Below, one piece after another: positions 39,595-49,824 of a stretch of 64,000 nucleotides of DNA. The notes under the pieces are model-generated. The model was not told the DNA's origin and ran no database searches. It saw only the letters and a program-made list of their open reading frames with translations. The DNA comes from Caballeronia terrestris (lineage in GTDB: Bacteria > Pseudomonadota > Gammaproteobacteria > Burkholderiales > Burkholderiaceae): assembly GCF_001544515.1 (NCBI RefSeq), contig NZ_FCOL02000007.1:62001-126000 (forward strand). Reading direction: 5' to 3'. The translations under genes were made by a program, and so were the position numbers. How positions within the stretch are numbered: the stretch's first letter is position 1; each line of letters starts with the position of its first letter.

Positions 39595-39696
39595 GAAATA
39601 ATTCGGAGGGAGGAGAATTGGGTGAAGCACATGGGGCTACTGTATGTCAGCGCCGGCTGAACTGTCAACCGACGGGTGCAATCGGAGCTTTCTGGT

Positions 39697-40668
39697 TTAT
39701 GAGGGCCTGCGCACCACATCGGTGATCAGCTCCACCTGCCGCGCGACCGCCGGCGGCACGGGCACCTCGCCGCGCAGCACGGTTTCGATCCAGCGCGCGG
39801 TGGTCGCCGCATCGAGCGATTCGGGCAGCGCGGCGGCGGGCGCATCGGCGGACGAGCGTTCCGCAGACAGCAGCGTCTCCGAATGCCCGTCGTGGAACCA
39901 GTCGACCTGCACTTGCCGACGCGTATCCGCGACCGCCTCGCCTTCGGTGCCGCGCGCAAGCAGGGCGCCGCCGGTCGCGGCATCGGGGTGGTCGATGAAG
40001 AGGCCCGTCAGGCTGTCGCGATACTGCGGATGCGTGTAGTTCACGATCCGCAGGCCCGGCTGCGCAAACGGCTGGAGAATCTTGACAAGCGTATGCGTCG
40101 AATTGCGCACGCCCATGATCCGGCGCAGCGACAGGAGCCGCGCGAGCTTCGGCGCAAGCGACGCGATCGGCGCGAACGCCAGCCGGCGCGATGCGAGGCT
40201 GTCCTCGATTTCATCGTGCGACGCGGCGTGCTCGATTCCCAGTTCAGCGAAAATCTCGGCGCTCGTCACGCGGCCCGGATCGTCGAGGACGCCGTGCACC
40301 AGCACCGGCACGCCTTCGCGGGCGAGCAGCATCGACAGGAGCGGCGTGAGGTTCGGCTGCTTGCGCGCGCCGTTGTAGCTCGGGACCGATACCGGTCGCG
40401 CGTGGTCGCGGCCGTTCTGGATGTGCAGCGGCTCGAACGATGCGTGCGCGGCGGCAAGCATCGCGGCGAGTTCGGCGGCGGTCTCGCCCTTCACGCGATA
40501 CGCGAGGAGCACCGCGCCGAGTTCGAGGTCGGAGACGCGGGCGTCGAGCATCGCTTCGTAGAGCGCGTAGGTGTCGTCGCGGCTCAGGGCGCGGGCGCCG
40601 TTCGGGCCGCGGCCGATTTCCTTGATGTAGCGCGCGCAGGGGAAGGCTGGGGCAACGGAGTCGGTCAT
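39697..40668 (-). CDS. ybiB: DNA-binding protein YbiB (TrpD2 family)
   Basis: Member of the anthranilate phosphoribosyltransferase-like TrpD2 group, 323 residues; YbiB binds nucleic acid and is not an enzyme of tryptophan synthesis. The N-terminal helical domain is RALSRDDTYALYEAMLDARV and the central part SYNGARKQPNLTPLLSMLLA replaces the catalytic glycine-rich loop of true TrpD. The start at 40668 (MTDSVAPAFPCARYIKEIGR) is preferred over the longer frame. It reads in the same direction as leuA. Confidence 0.86.
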   Translation of the reverse strand: MTDSVAPAFPCARYIKEIGRGPNGARALSRDDTYALYEAMLDARVSDLELGAVLLAYRVKGETAAELAAMLAAAHASFEPLHIQNGRDHARPVSVPSYNGARKQPNLTPLLSMLLAREGVPVLVHGVLDDPGRVTSAEIFAELGIEHAASHDEIEDSLASRRLAFAPIASLAPKLARLLSLRRIMGVRNSTHTLVKILQPFAQPGLRIVNYTHPQYRDSLTGLFIDHPDAATGGALLARGTEGEAVADTRRQVQVDWFHDGHSETLLSAERSSADAPAAALPESLDAATTARWIETVLRGEVPVPPAVARQVELITDVVRRPS

Positions 40669-40903
40669 CAGTTGAGTTGGCACGCGCGGCGTGCGTCCAT
40701 GCTTTTTTGCGATAAGGGATTGTATTGAGTATCGCATTTGCAGAGCGCTGGCAAGTCGCGGCCGGCTGCTTTGCATTCCGCTTACGGTGATATCGGCCGC
40801 AGACGCCCGCCACGCAAGCGCGGCGCGGCCAAGTTACACTCTTTGCCTTGCCGGCTTCGCTTGGTCACGCGGGCCGCACGACCAATCATGAAAGGAGAGC
40901 GGG

Positions 40904-41602
40904 ATGAGTTACGTTGTCACTCCGGCACCGGTGGTTGCGGTGCCCGTCGTCGGGTCGGATGAGCGGTTTCCGGTGCGCCGCATCTACTGCGTCGGCCGCA
41001 ACTACGAAGCGCACGCGCGCGAAATGGGCCACGATCCCGACCGCGAACCGCCGTTCTTCTTCAGCAAGCCCGCCGATGCGGTTCTATACGTCGCACCGGG
41101 CGCGACTGGTGAGTTCGAATACCCGACGCAATCGAAGAACGTGCATTTCGAGATGGAACTGGTCGCGGCGATCGGCAAGCAGGGCCGCGACATTCCCGCC
41201 GACAAGGCGCTCGACTACGTGTACGGCTACGCACTCGGTCTGGACATGACGCGCCGCGATCTCCAGGCTGAAGCGAAAAAACTCGGCCGTCCGTGGGATA
41301 CCGCGAAGGGCTTCGACCATTCCGCGCCGCTCGGGCCGATTCATCCGGTGGCGAAGATCGGGCATCTCGAAAAGAGCGCGATCTGGCTGACGGTCAATGG
41401 TGAGGAAAAGCAGCGCTCGGATGTTTCGCAACTGATCTGGTCGGTGGGCGAGACGATCGCTTATCTGTCGACGCTTTTCGAGCTTTTCCCAGGTGATTTG
41501 ATTTTCACCGGCACGCCGGAAGGCGTCGGCGCGGTTGTTAAGGGCGATTTGATGAAGGGCGGCGTGGATGGGATCGGGGAGTTTGCGGTGCGGGTGGTGT
41601 GA
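40904..41602 (+). CDS. Fumarylacetoacetate/fumarylpyruvate hydrolase family protein
   Basis: 232 residues with the FAH fold: [28 protein letters not shown], the metal-binding [11 protein letters not shown], and [13 protein letters not shown]. The length and N-terminus resemble fumarylpyruvate hydrolase of gentisate breakdown more than the long fumarylacetoacetase of tyrosine breakdown. The next gene is a zeta-class GST isomerase, which fits either pathway. AGGAGAG precedes the ATG. Confidence 0.88.
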   Translation: MSYVVTPAPVVAVPVVGSDERFPVRRIYCVGRNYEAHAREMGHDPDREPPFFFSKPADAVLYVAPGATGEFEYPTQSKNVHFEMELVAAIGKQGRDIPADKALDYVYGYALGLDMTRRDLQAEAKKLGRPWDTAKGFDHSAPLGPIHPVAKIGHLEKSAIWLTVNGEEKQRSDVSQLIWSVGETIAYLSTLFELFPGDLIFTGTPEGVGAVVKGDLMKGGVDGIGEFAVRVV

Positions 41603-41724
41603 GCTTCGCGAAGAACGGCGCAACTACTTTGCATGGGACCAGAGTAAGCGCATGGGGCCGGAGCAAGCGCCAAAGCGCAAACTCCGGCCGACAGCGCTAA
41701 CCCTCGCCGACAGGGAGACAAAAA

Positions 41725-42369
41725 TTGAAGCTGTACAGCTATTTCCGCAGTTCCGCCGCATACCGCGTGCGCATCGCGCTGAACCTGAAAGGGCTCGACT
41801 ACGAGTACGCGCCCGTTCACCTGCTGCGTGACGGCGGCCAGCAACTCAAGCCGGAATATCGCGAGCTGAATCCGGACGGCATCGTCCCGACGCTGATAGA
41901 CGGCGACGACGTTCTCAACCAATCGCTTGCGATCATCGAATATCTGGAGGAAACGCATCCCGAGCCGCCGCTCCTGCCGCGCGCACCGGTCGATCGCGCG
42001 TTCGTGCGCTCGATCGCACTGCAGGTGGCGTGTGAAATCCATCCACTCGACAACCTGCGCGTGCTCAAGTACCTGAAGCATCAAGTGAAAACGCCCGACG
42101 ACGTCAAGGACGCCTGGTACGCGCACTGGGTCGAGGCGGGCTTCGAGTCGCTGGAAAAGCGACTTGCGTCCGACCGGCGCGTCGGCGCGCTTTGTTTCGG
42201 CGATGCCCCGACCGTCGCCGATCTCTGCCTCGTGCCGCAGGTTTTCAACGCGCGGCGTTTCAAGATCGACATGAGCCGCTTCCCGACGATCGAGCGCATC
42301 GCCGATCACGCCGGCGAGATCGATGCCTTCCAACGCGCCGCGCCCGCGCAACAACCCGACGCTGAATGA
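41725..42369 (+). CDS. maiA: Maleylacetoacetate (or maleylpyruvate) isomerase, zeta-class GST
   Basis: Glutathione-dependent cis-trans isomerase, 214 residues. The active-site motif SSAAYRVRIALNLKGL contains the catalytic Ser-Ser, and the GST N-terminal domain ends with SLAIIEYLEETHPEPPLLP. Next to an FAH-family hydrolase it likely forms the last two steps of an aromatic ring-cleavage pathway, though no dioxygenase gene is nearby. Its stop overlaps the start of the LysE-type gene (ATGA). Confidence 0.9.
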   Translation: MKLYSYFRSSAAYRVRIALNLKGLDYEYAPVHLLRDGGQQLKPEYRELNPDGIVPTLIDGDDVLNQSLAIIEYLEETHPEPPLLPRAPVDRAFVRSIALQVACEIHPLDNLRVLKYLKHQVKTPDDVKDAWYAHWVEAGFESLEKRLASDRRVGALCFGDAPTVADLCLVPQVFNARRFKIDMSRFPTIERIADHAGEIDAFQRAAPAQQPDAE

Positions 42370-42986
42370 CGTTTCCCTATCTATCGAGTTTTCTGTCCGG
42401 CGCCGGGCTCGGCGCCAGTCTGATCATCGCGATCGGCGCGCAAAACGCGTTTGTGTTGAAGCAGGGATTGAAGCGCAGGTACGTCGGGCTGGTCGTCGCG
42501 ATCTGCGCGTCGATCGACGTGCTTTTGATCGGCCTCGGCATCGGCGGGATGGGCGCGCTGATTTCGCGGGCGCCGTTCCTGCTCGACGTGATCCGATGGG
42601 CCGGCGCGATTTTCGTGTTCCTGTACGGCGCGCGGGCGTTTCTCGCGGCGTGGCGCGGTCCCGGCCACCTCGACGCCTCCGACGGCGAAACGCAGACGGC
42701 GATCGGCGCGGCATCGACGGTGCTTGCGCTGTCGCTGCTCAATCCACACGTTTATCTCGATACTGTCGTGCTGCTCGGCGGCATCGGCGCGCGTTATGGA
42801 TGGCCGCGCAACGCGTGGTTCGCGGCGGGGGCGATGTGCGCGTCGATCGTGTGGTTCACGACGCTCGGCTACGGCGCGCGTCTGCTGCAGCCGTGGTTCG
42901 AAAAGGATATTGCGTGGCGCGTGCTGGATGTGATCGTCGGCTGCGTGATGTGGTGGATCGCGGCGGCGCTGGTGTTTTCGCACTGA
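42366..42986 (+). CDS. LysE/ArgO-family amino acid exporter
   Basis: 206 residues with about five or six membrane segments (GAGLGASLIIAIGAQNAFVL, VVAICASIDVLLIGLGIGG, and others) and the LysE signature LNPHVYLDTVVLLGG. Probably exports arginine or lysine. Coupled to maiA by ATGA overlap, yet functionally unrelated to it. Followed by a terminator shared with ftsY. Confidence 0.88.
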   Translation: MTFPYLSSFLSGAGLGASLIIAIGAQNAFVLKQGLKRRYVGLVVAICASIDVLLIGLGIGGMGALISRAPFLLDVIRWAGAIFVFLYGARAFLAAWRGPGHLDASDGETQTAIGAASTVLALSLLNPHVYLDTVVLLGGIGARYGWPRNAWFAAGAMCASIVWFTTLGYGARLLQPWFEKDIAWRVLDVIVGCVMWWIAAALVFSH

Positions 42987-43007
42987 GCGTTGCGGCTTCA
43001 GCAAAGC

Positions 43008-43037
43008 AAAAAAGGCGTCCCGCGGGACGCCTTTTTT
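43008..43037. terminator. Bidirectional terminator between the LysE-type gene and ftsY
   Basis: AAAAAAGGCGTCC, loop CGCG, GGACGCCTTTTTT: perfect symmetric hairpin with tails usable in both directions. Confidence 0.92.
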
Positions 43038-43054
43038 GCGATGGCAATCAGTCC

Positions 43055-44260
43055 TCAGCCAAGCAGCGCGTCGGCGAATTCCGCAGCGCTGAACGGCTGC
43101 AAGTCCTCCACCTTCTCGCCGACGCCGATGAAATACACCGGAATCGGCCGCTGACGCGCGATCGCCGCAAGAATGCCGCCCTTCGCCGTGCCGTCGAGCT
43201 TCGTCACGATCAACCCGGTGAGGCCGAGCGCGTCGTCGAACGCTTTGACCTGCGCGAGCGCGTTCTGCCCCGTATTGGCGTCGATCACGAGCAGGACTTC
43301 GTGCGGCGCATCCGGCATCGCCTTCGCGATCACGCGGCGCACCTTGCGCAGCTCTTCCATCAGGTGCAACTGCGTCGGCAGGCGGCCGGCGGTGTCGGCC
43401 ATCATCACGTCGATCTTGCGCGCGCGCGCCGCGCCGACGGCATCGAAGATCACGGCAGCCGCGTCGCCGCTTTCCTGCGACATCACTGTCACGTTGTTGC
43501 GCTCGCCCCAGACGGTGAGTTGCTCGCGCGCGGCGGCGCGGAACGTGTCGCCGGCGGCGAGCAGCACCGACTGGTCGAACCGCTGCAGATGCTTTGCGAG
43601 CTTGCCGATGCTGGTCGTCTTGCCCGCGCCGTTCACGCCCGTGATCATCATGACGAGCGGCTGCGCGCGGCCGAGCATCAGCGACTTTTCGAGCGGCTCC
43701 AGCAACTCGACGAGCAGGTCGCGCAGCGCGTTCTTGACCTGCATCGCATCGCTTAGACGCTCGGTGCGCACCTTTTCGCGCAGAGCTTCGAGCAGGAATT
43801 CGGTGGCATCGACGCCCGCGTCGGACATCAGAAGGGCCGTTTCGAGCTCCTCGTAAAGATCCTCGTCGATCTTCGCGCCGACGAAAATGCCGGTCAGACT
43901 CGTACTCGTCTTCGACAAACCGTGCTTCAGCCGCGAAATCCACGATTTTTTGGCGCTCGCGTCCGGCGCGGGCGGCGGGATCACTTCGTTCAGCTCTTCG
44001 GCGAGCGGCTCGCGCTTCCATTGCGACGGCGTGCGGCCTTGCCAGTAAGGCTGCGGTTCGGCGGTCTTTTGCTCGGGCGCGGGCGACGTCGCTTCAACCG
44101 GAGCGACAGGCGGCTCGACCGGCTGCGCGGGCGTGACGGGCGTCGTCGCGTGGCGCAGCGGCTCGTCCGGCGCGTCGACTTCGGCGGCTTCTTCCGCCTG
44201 AACTTCAGCCGGCGTATCGCCTTCGGTCGGTTTCTTGAATCGTTTGAAGAAGCTGAACAT
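43055..44260 (-). CDS. ftsY: Signal recognition particle receptor FtsY
   Basis: GTPase that docks ribosome-SRP complexes at the membrane, 401 residues. An acidic, Pro-rich N-terminal A domain (about 1-105) precedes the NG domain with P-loop [15 protein letters not shown], the DTAGRLPTQ motif and TKLDGTAKGG. The ATG at 44260 (MFSFFKRFKK) is chosen over one three codons upstream. It diverges from rsmD. Confidence 0.95.
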   Translation of the reverse strand: MFSFFKRFKKPTEGDTPAEVQAEEAAEVDAPDEPLRHATTPVTPAQPVEPPVAPVEATSPAPEQKTAEPQPYWQGRTPSQWKREPLAEELNEVIPPPAPDASAKKSWISRLKHGLSKTSTSLTGIFVGAKIDEDLYEELETALLMSDAGVDATEFLLEALREKVRTERLSDAMQVKNALRDLLVELLEPLEKSLMLGRAQPLVMMITGVNGAGKTTSIGKLAKHLQRFDQSVLLAAGDTFRAAAREQLTVWGERNNVTVMSQESGDAAAVIFDAVGAARARKIDVMMADTAGRLPTQLHLMEELRKVRRVIAKAMPDAPHEVLLVIDANTGQNALAQVKAFDDALGLTGLIVTKLDGTAKGGILAAIARQRPIPVYFIGVGEKVEDLQPFSAAEFADALLG

Positions 44261-44482
44261 GGTCTGCACTGGTGGGTGATGCGCGCGTTCTTCGGATACT
44301 GCCGCATTCCCGGCGTCGGGACAGCCGGGCAGCGAGCGAAAGCGCGGAAGGCGCGTATTTTATCAGGCGATGCCTATGGCGGTCGCTGCCCGTTGGTGGC
44401 AAGGCGCACGCCTGTGGTAACGTTGGCTTTCATCTTTTCGCGTTGGCGTCCGGCGCCCTCGCGCATCCCTAATCGCTCTCAC

Positions 44483-45160
44483 ATGTCCCGTTCGTCCATC
44501 ACACGTTCGCTTTTGTCAGCCCGGCCCGGCCGCGAATCGCCCAAGGTCCGCGAGCCCGCCAAAGTCCGCGAGCCGACGCCTTCGCGCGGCGGCAAGCCGC
44601 ATTCGATCCGCATCATCGGCGGCGACTGGAAGCGCACGCCGCTGCCCGTGCTCGATCTCGACGGCCTGCGCCCGACGCCTGATCGCGTGCGCGAAACGCT
44701 CTTCAACTGGCTCGGCCAGGAACTGGACGGCCAGCGCTGTCTCGATCTGTTCGCTGGCAGCGGGGCGCTCGGCTTCGAGGCGGCATCGCGCGGGGCGGAA
44801 CGGGTGCTGATGGTCGAACGCAGCGGCCGCGCGGTCGCGCAATTGAAGGCGAACCAGACGCGACTCGCGGCGAAGAACATCGAAATCGTCGAAGCGGACG
44901 CGTTGCGGCTCGCCGCGAGTCTCACACCGAATTCGTTCGACGTCGTCTTCCTCGATCCGCCGTTCGCCGACCAGCCGATGCTCGAACGCGCGATCGCGCT
45001 CGCGGCGCCGCTTGTCACGCCCGGCGGCGCGCTTTACGTCGAATCCGGCGAGGCGCTCGAGGTCGCCGCGTACGCAGCGCTCGAAGGCTGGCGGATCGTC
45101 CGGGAAGGCAAGGCGGGCACGGTCCGCTATCATTTGCTGCGGCGCGAAAATGAGGAATAA
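44483..45160 (+). CDS. rsmD: 16S rRNA (guanine(966)-N2)-methyltransferase
   Basis: Methylates G966 of 16S rRNA. The 225 residues have an N-terminal basic extension of about 35 residues including a duplicated VREP segment, then IRIIGGDWKRTPLPV, motif I LDLFAGSGALGFEAASRG and the catalytic VFLDPPF. Start at 44483; the frame stays open upstream across ftsY but without family match. Followed by coaD as in many proteobacteria. Confidence 0.92.
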   Translation: MSRSSITRSLLSARPGRESPKVREPAKVREPTPSRGGKPHSIRIIGGDWKRTPLPVLDLDGLRPTPDRVRETLFNWLGQELDGQRCLDLFAGSGALGFEAASRGAERVLMVERSGRAVAQLKANQTRLAAKNIEIVEADALRLAASLTPNSFDVVFLDPPFADQPMLERAIALAAPLVTPGGALYVESGEALEVAAYAALEGWRIVREGKAGTVRYHLLRRENEE

Positions 45161-45266
45161 TGCGCGTTCCAAAAATAACGCACCGGGCTCTTGACCGGGC
45201 GACCCGCCGGGCTGCGCTAGCCGATGCGGCCGGGCGGCCCAATGTCACCATAAGAGGAGAAGCCCC

Positions 45267-45770
45267 ATGGTAGTCGCCGTGTACCCGGGAACGTTCGACC
45301 CGCTGACGCGCGGACATGAAGACCTCGTGCGGCGCGCGTCGAGCATCTTCGATACGCTGGTCGTAGGTGTCGCCGACAGCCGCGCCAAAAAGCCGTTTTT
45401 CGATCTTCAGGAGCGCCTCGACATCGCCCACGACGTGCTCGGACACTATCCGAACGTGCAGGTGATGAGCTTCAAAGGGCTATTGAAGGATTTCGTGAGG
45501 AAGAACAACGCGCGCGTGATCGTGCGCGGCTTGCGGGCCGTCTCCGATTTCGAGTACGAGTTTCAGATGGCGGGAATGAACCGTTATTTGCTGCCCGACG
45601 TGGAAACAATGTTCATGACGCCGTCTGATCAGTATCAATTCATTTCGGGCACGATCGTGCGTGAAATCGCGCAATTGGGCGGCGATGTCAGCAAGTTCGT
45701 ATTTCCGTCGGTCGAAAAGCGCCTCATCGACAAGGTCGGCCCGATCGCGCGGGACACCGCTGCGCCTTGA
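45267..45770 (+). CDS. coaD: Phosphopantetheine adenylyltransferase
   Basis: Fourth step of coenzyme A synthesis, 167 residues. The nucleotidyltransferase motif [20 protein letters not shown] holds the TxGH histidine; [19 protein letters not shown] and [11 protein letters not shown] are diagnostic. AGAGGAG precedes the ATG. Confidence 0.96.
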   Translation: MVVAVYPGTFDPLTRGHEDLVRRASSIFDTLVVGVADSRAKKPFFDLQERLDIAHDVLGHYPNVQVMSFKGLLKDFVRKNNARVIVRGLRAVSDFEYEFQMAGMNRYLLPDVETMFMTPSDQYQFISGTIVREIAQLGGDVSKFVFPSVEKRLIDKVGPIARDTAAP

Positions 45771-45821
45771 GCGCGGGACCGTTGTTCACATAGCGGGCTT
45801 GGTGTCGCTTATTGAGAGTAA

Positions 45822-46082
<261 letters not shown>

Positions 46083-46089
46083 GCCTCTT

Positions 46090-47160
46090 TTAGCTGACGA
46101 TCAGTCCACGTAAAGCGCCGATGAGCGCATCACATTCGGCATCAGTGCCGATGGAAATGCGCAAATGCTGGTCGATGCGCGGCAACTTGAAGTGCCGTAC
46201 AAAAATCTCCCTCTCTCTCAGCGATGCGGAGAGCGTCGCTGCGTCGTGCGCTGGATGACGCGCGAACACGAAATTCGCCGCCGACGGCACGACTTCGAAA
46301 CCTAAAATCTGCAACTCGCTCGTCAGACGATCGCGACTTGCGATCACCTTCGCGCAGCTTTCGCGGAACCACGCGTCGTCTTCATAAGCTGCGATCCCCG
46401 CCGCTTGCGCCAGCCGATCGAGCGGATACGAGTTGAAGCTGTCCTTCACGCGGGTAAGTGCCTCGATCAGCGCGGCATTGCCGAATGCGAAACCCACGCG
46501 CATTCCCGCGAGCGAGCGCGCTTTCGACAACGTCTGCACGACGAGCAGATTCGGATACGTATCGATCAGCTTCACCGCCGATTCCGCACCGAAATCGACA
46601 TACGCTTCATCGATCACGACCGGTGAATCGGGATTCGCCTTCAGCAACGCTTCGATCTCGGCGAGCGACAACGCGCGACCCGTCGGCGCGTTCGGATTCG
46701 GAAAGAGCACGGCACCACCGTCCGCCCGATAGTCGTCGATATCGATGCCGAACTCCGCATTCAGCGGGATCGCCTCGAACGCCACGCCGTACAACTGAGC
46801 GTAGACCGGATAGAAGCTGTAGGTGACATCGGGGAAACGGATGGGCTTGTCGTGCTTCAACAGCGCCTGGAACACGTGCGCGAGCACTTCATCGGAACCG
46901 TTACCCGCGAACACCTGCTCGATGCGCAGCCCGTGATGTGCCGCGACCGTCTCGCACAGCGCGCGGGCGGTCGGATCGGGATACTTGCGCAGCGTCTCGC
47001 CGGTATCACCCAGCTCGCGCCGAATCGCCTTTACGACGAGCGGCGACGGCGGAAACGGATTTTCGTTCGTGTTGAGCTTGATGGGATGCGCCATCGCGGA
47101 CTGCTCGCCCGGCACATACGGCGTCAGTCGATGAACGATGTCGCTCCAGAAACGGCTCAC
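46090..47160 (-). CDS. hisC: Histidinol-phosphate aminotransferase
   Basis: PLP enzyme of histidine synthesis, 356 residues. Signatures [46 protein letters not shown] and the Schiff-base lysine region [19 protein letters not shown] are all present. The GTG start at 47160 follows GGAG. It sits apart from other his genes, downstream of pth, so it may be a second copy or an aromatic-substrate relative. Confidence 0.9.
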   Translation of the reverse strand: MSRFWSDIVHRLTPYVPGEQSAMAHPIKLNTNENPFPPSPLVVKAIRRELGDTGETLRKYPDPTARALCETVAAHHGLRIEQVFAGNGSDEVLAHVFQALLKHDKPIRFPDVTYSFYPVYAQLYGVAFEAIPLNAEFGIDIDDYRADGGAVLFPNPNAPTGRALSLAEIEALLKANPDSPVVIDEAYVDFGAESAVKLIDTYPNLLVVQTLSKARSLAGMRVGFAFGNAALIEALTRVKDSFNSYPLDRLAQAAGIAAYEDDAWFRESCAKVIASRDRLTSELQILGFEVVPSAANFVFARHPAHDAATLSASLREREIFVRHFKLPRIDQHLRISIGTDAECDALIGALRGLIVS

Positions 47161-47180
47161 GTGCGGCTCCGAATTAGGTG

Positions 47181-47783
47181 TCAGGAATTGCGATGCAGGT
47201 TCATCACTGCGCGCTCGGTCTCGCCCGCAACGACGAACGGCATCACTGCGAGCGCGCGCTCGATCGACTGGTCGATCGGTTCCTGCTCCTCGCGGCGCGG
47301 CGGCTTGAGCACGAAATTGGCGACATCCGGCTTCGCGCCCGCGCGCGAACCTTCGGGAATCAGATCGCGCGGATGCCCGATCCCGATCCGCAAACGCCAA
47401 TACTGCTGCGACGACAGATGCGCGGAAATATCCTTGAGGCCGTTGTGCCCGCCGCTGCCGCCGCCGAGCTTCATCTTGACGGTGCCGGGCGGCAGATCGA
47501 GCTCATCGTGCGCGACGAGAATTTCGTCGGGCAGAATCTTGAAAAACTGCGCCACCGCGACGACCGATTGCCCCGAGCGGTTCATGAACGTCTGCGGTTC
47601 GAGCAGATGGACTTCGTGCCCGTTCAGACGCCCCTTGCCGTAGTGACCGTGGAAACGCCGTTCATCGCGCAGGGTGGCGCCGGCGTCGCGGGCGAACTGG
47701 TCGACGAACCAGAAGCCGGCGTTGTGTCGCGTGGCGGTGTATTCGGCGCCCGGATTGCCGAGGCCGACGATCAGCTTGATCAT
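47181..47783 (-). CDS. pth: Peptidyl-tRNA hydrolase
   Basis: Recycles peptidyl-tRNAs released early from ribosomes, 200 residues. [20 protein letters not shown] has the catalytic His, and [20 protein letters not shown] and [13 protein letters not shown] complete the family pattern. Lies between rplY and hisC on the same strand. Confidence 0.95.
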   Translation of the reverse strand: MIKLIVGLGNPGAEYTATRHNAGFWFVDQFARDAGATLRDERRFHGHYGKGRLNGHEVHLLEPQTFMNRSGQSVVAVAQFFKILPDEILVAHDELDLPPGTVKMKLGGGSGGHNGLKDISAHLSSQQYWRLRIGIGHPRDLIPEGSRAGAKPDVANFVLKPPRREEQEPIDQSIERALAVMPFVVAGETERAVMNLHRNS

Positions 47784-47824
47784 GTCGAGTCGTCGCGAGC
47801 GAAGCGCCCGCCTGAAATGGTGCG

Positions 47825-47859
47825 AAAAAAAACCCGCCGGAGCGCGAGCACCGGCGGGT
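47825..47859 (-). terminator. Terminator of rplY
   Basis: On the minus strand ACCCGCCGG.. pairs with CCGGCGGGT and runs into eight T. It lies between rplY and pth, so pth may need its own promoter. Confidence 0.88.
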
Positions 47860-47915
47860 CACGTCGTCCCGTTCTTGCGAACGGTTCGAGAGGATAGGCT
47901 TTTCTCAGCGAAAAC

Positions 47916-48542
47916 TTACGCTGCGGGCGTTTCGCCTTCGCCTGCTGCAGCACCGCCAGCCGATGCATCCGACACCACGGCGGCCGGGATCGTCGCCGAG
48001 GCGAGGACCGGATTTTCCGCTTCGAGGTGAGCGACGAGCGCGACGCCCTTGGGCAGCGTGATGTCCTTGGCGTGCATCGTCTGACCGGCTTCGATGTTCG
48101 CCAGATCGACTTCGATGAATTCCGGCAGGTCGCCCGGCAGGCATTCGACTTCGAGTTCGTTGATCACGTGCGAGATCACGGCGCCCGACAGCTTGACGGC
48201 CGGATTCGATTCCTGATTCAAGAAGTGCAGCGGCACCTTGGTGTGCAGCTTCTTCTTCGAATCGACGCGCTGGAAGTCCACGTGCAGAACCATCTGCTTG
48301 AACGGGTGGTATTGCACGTCGCGCAGGAGAACCTGCTGCGGCTTGCCGCCCACTTCCAGGTCGAGAATCGACGAATGGAACACTTCTTTCTTCAGCGCGT
48401 GCCAAAGGGCGTTGTGGTCGAGTTCGACCAGTTGTACGTCTTTGTCGGCGCCATATACGATGCCCGGGGTCTTGCCCGAGTTACGCAGGCGGCGGCTCGC
48501 ACCCGTACCTTGCAAATTACGCTCGAAAGCGACTACTTTCAT
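47916..48542 (-). CDS. rplY: 50S ribosomal protein L25 (general stress CTC form)
   Basis: Binds 5S rRNA. The 208-residue long form has the L25 domain first ([17 protein letters not shown]) and the TL5/CTC C-terminal domain ([18 protein letters not shown]), ending in an Ala/Gly/Glu-rich tail. Gene order prs-rplY-pth is widely conserved. Confidence 0.95.
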   Translation of the reverse strand: MKVVAFERNLQGTGASRRLRNSGKTPGIVYGADKDVQLVELDHNALWHALKKEVFHSSILDLEVGGKPQQVLLRDVQYHPFKQMVLHVDFQRVDSKKKLHTKVPLHFLNQESNPAVKLSGAVISHVINELEVECLPGDLPEFIEVDLANIEAGQTMHAKDITLPKGVALVAHLEAENPVLASATIPAAVVSDASAGGAAAGEGETPAA

Positions 48543-48651
48543 GATTCAACTCCATAAGCTGCCCGCGACCAGGCAGTGAAAACGGGGCTATTCGTTAAGT
48601 GACAGCCCCAAGAGCAACGGCACGAACCTTCGTCCGTTCGCGCCGATCACG

Positions 48652-48678
48652 CAAAAACGCGAAGCTGGAGCTTCGCGT
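48652..48678 (-). terminator. Terminator of prs
   Basis: On the minus strand ACGCGAAGCT and AGCTTCGCGT form a perfect hairpin followed by TTTTTG, 15 bases past the prs stop. Confidence 0.88.
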
Positions 48679-48692
48679 CAGTGCCAATTCTT

Positions 48693-49646
48693 TCAACTTT
48701 CGGCGAAAAGCGACATCACCGAGTCGCCGCGCCGGATTCGCGAGAAGGTCTCAGCGAGGAGGCCCGCGCTCGACAGCAGGCGGATTTTCTTGCATGCCAG
48801 CGATTCGGCGGAGAGCGGAATCGTATCGGTGACGACGAGTTCGTCGAGTTCCGATGCCGCGATCCGTTCGCCCGCGCCGCCCGAGAGAACCGGGTGCGTT
48901 GCGTACGCAAAAACCTGCTTCGCGCCGCGTTGCTTCAAAACCTGTGCTGCCTTGCAGAGCGTGCCGGCGGTGTCGACCATGTCGTCCATGATCACGCACG
49001 TGCGGCCTTCCACTTCACCGATGATGTTCATCACTTCAGCGACGTTCGCCTTCGGGCGACGCTTGTCGATGATCGCGAGATCGGTGTTCAGTTGCTTCGC
49101 CAGTGCTCGGGCGCGGACCACGCCGCCCACGTCCGGCGACACCACCAGCAGATCTTCGTGACTCTGCTTGCGCAAGTCGCCGAGCAGCACGGGCGTTGCG
49201 TAGATGTTGTCGACCGGGATGTCGAAGAAGCCTTGAATCTGGTCGGCGTGCAGATCCATCGTAATGACGCGATCGACGCCGGCGATTTCCAGCATGTTCG
49301 CCACGACCTTCGCCGAGATGGCGACTCGCGCCGAACGCGGCCGGCGATCCTGACGCGCATAACCAAAATAGGGGATGGCTGCGGTGATCCGGCCAGCGGA
49401 CGCACGCTTGAGCGCATCGACCATGATCATCAGTTCCATCAGGTTGTCGTTCGTCGGGGCGCAGGTGGACTGCAAAACGAACGCGTCCTTGCCTCGGACG
49501 TTTTCCTGAATCTCGACCATGATTTCGCCGTCGGAGAAACGGCTGACCATCGCTTTGCCGAGAGGAATTCCAAGAATTTTGACGACTTCCTGTGCAAGCG
49601 CGGGATTTGCGTTGCCAGTAAAAACCATCAGGCCGTCACTGCTCAT
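48693..49646 (-). CDS. prs: Ribose-phosphate pyrophosphokinase
   Basis: Makes PRPP for nucleotide, histidine and tryptophan synthesis, 317 residues. Motifs [33 protein letters not shown] and the PRPP-binding [18 protein letters not shown] are intact. ATG at 49646 is chosen; the longer frame runs across the tRNA gene. Lies 47 bases after tRNA-Gln. Confidence 0.96.
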   Translation of the reverse strand: MSSDGLMVFTGNANPALAQEVVKILGIPLGKAMVSRFSDGEIMVEIQENVRGKDAFVLQSTCAPTNDNLMELMIMVDALKRASAGRITAAIPYFGYARQDRRPRSARVAISAKVVANMLEIAGVDRVITMDLHADQIQGFFDIPVDNIYATPVLLGDLRKQSHEDLLVVSPDVGGVVRARALAKQLNTDLAIIDKRRPKANVAEVMNIIGEVEGRTCVIMDDMVDTAGTLCKAAQVLKQRGAKQVFAYATHPVLSGGAGERIAASELDELVVTDTIPLSAESLACKKIRLLSSAGLLAETFSRIRRGDSVMSLFAES

Positions 49647-49693
49647 CGTGCACCTGTTCGGGCTGGGGGCGAGAGGAAAAACGCGAGAAATTA

Positions 49694-49770
49694 TGGCAGG
49701 GGAGGAAGGACTCGAACCCTCGCATGCCGGAATCAAAATCCGGTGCCTTGACCAACTTGGCGACTCCCCT
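49694..49770 (-). tRNA. tRNA-Gln (anticodon TTG)
   Basis: A 77-base gene on the minus strand with encoded CCA. The acceptor stem pairs AGGGGAG with CTCCCCT, the T-arm shows GGTTCGAGTCC, and the anticodon arm CCGGA-TTTTGAT-TCCGG places TTG in the anticodon, reading CAA. It lies between ispE and prs, a typical position in Burkholderia. Confidence 0.95.
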
Positions 49771-49824
49771 ACACTAACTTTGAGTCTTGCCGGGGAGTGT
49801 AGGACGACCCGACAAAACAAAACC

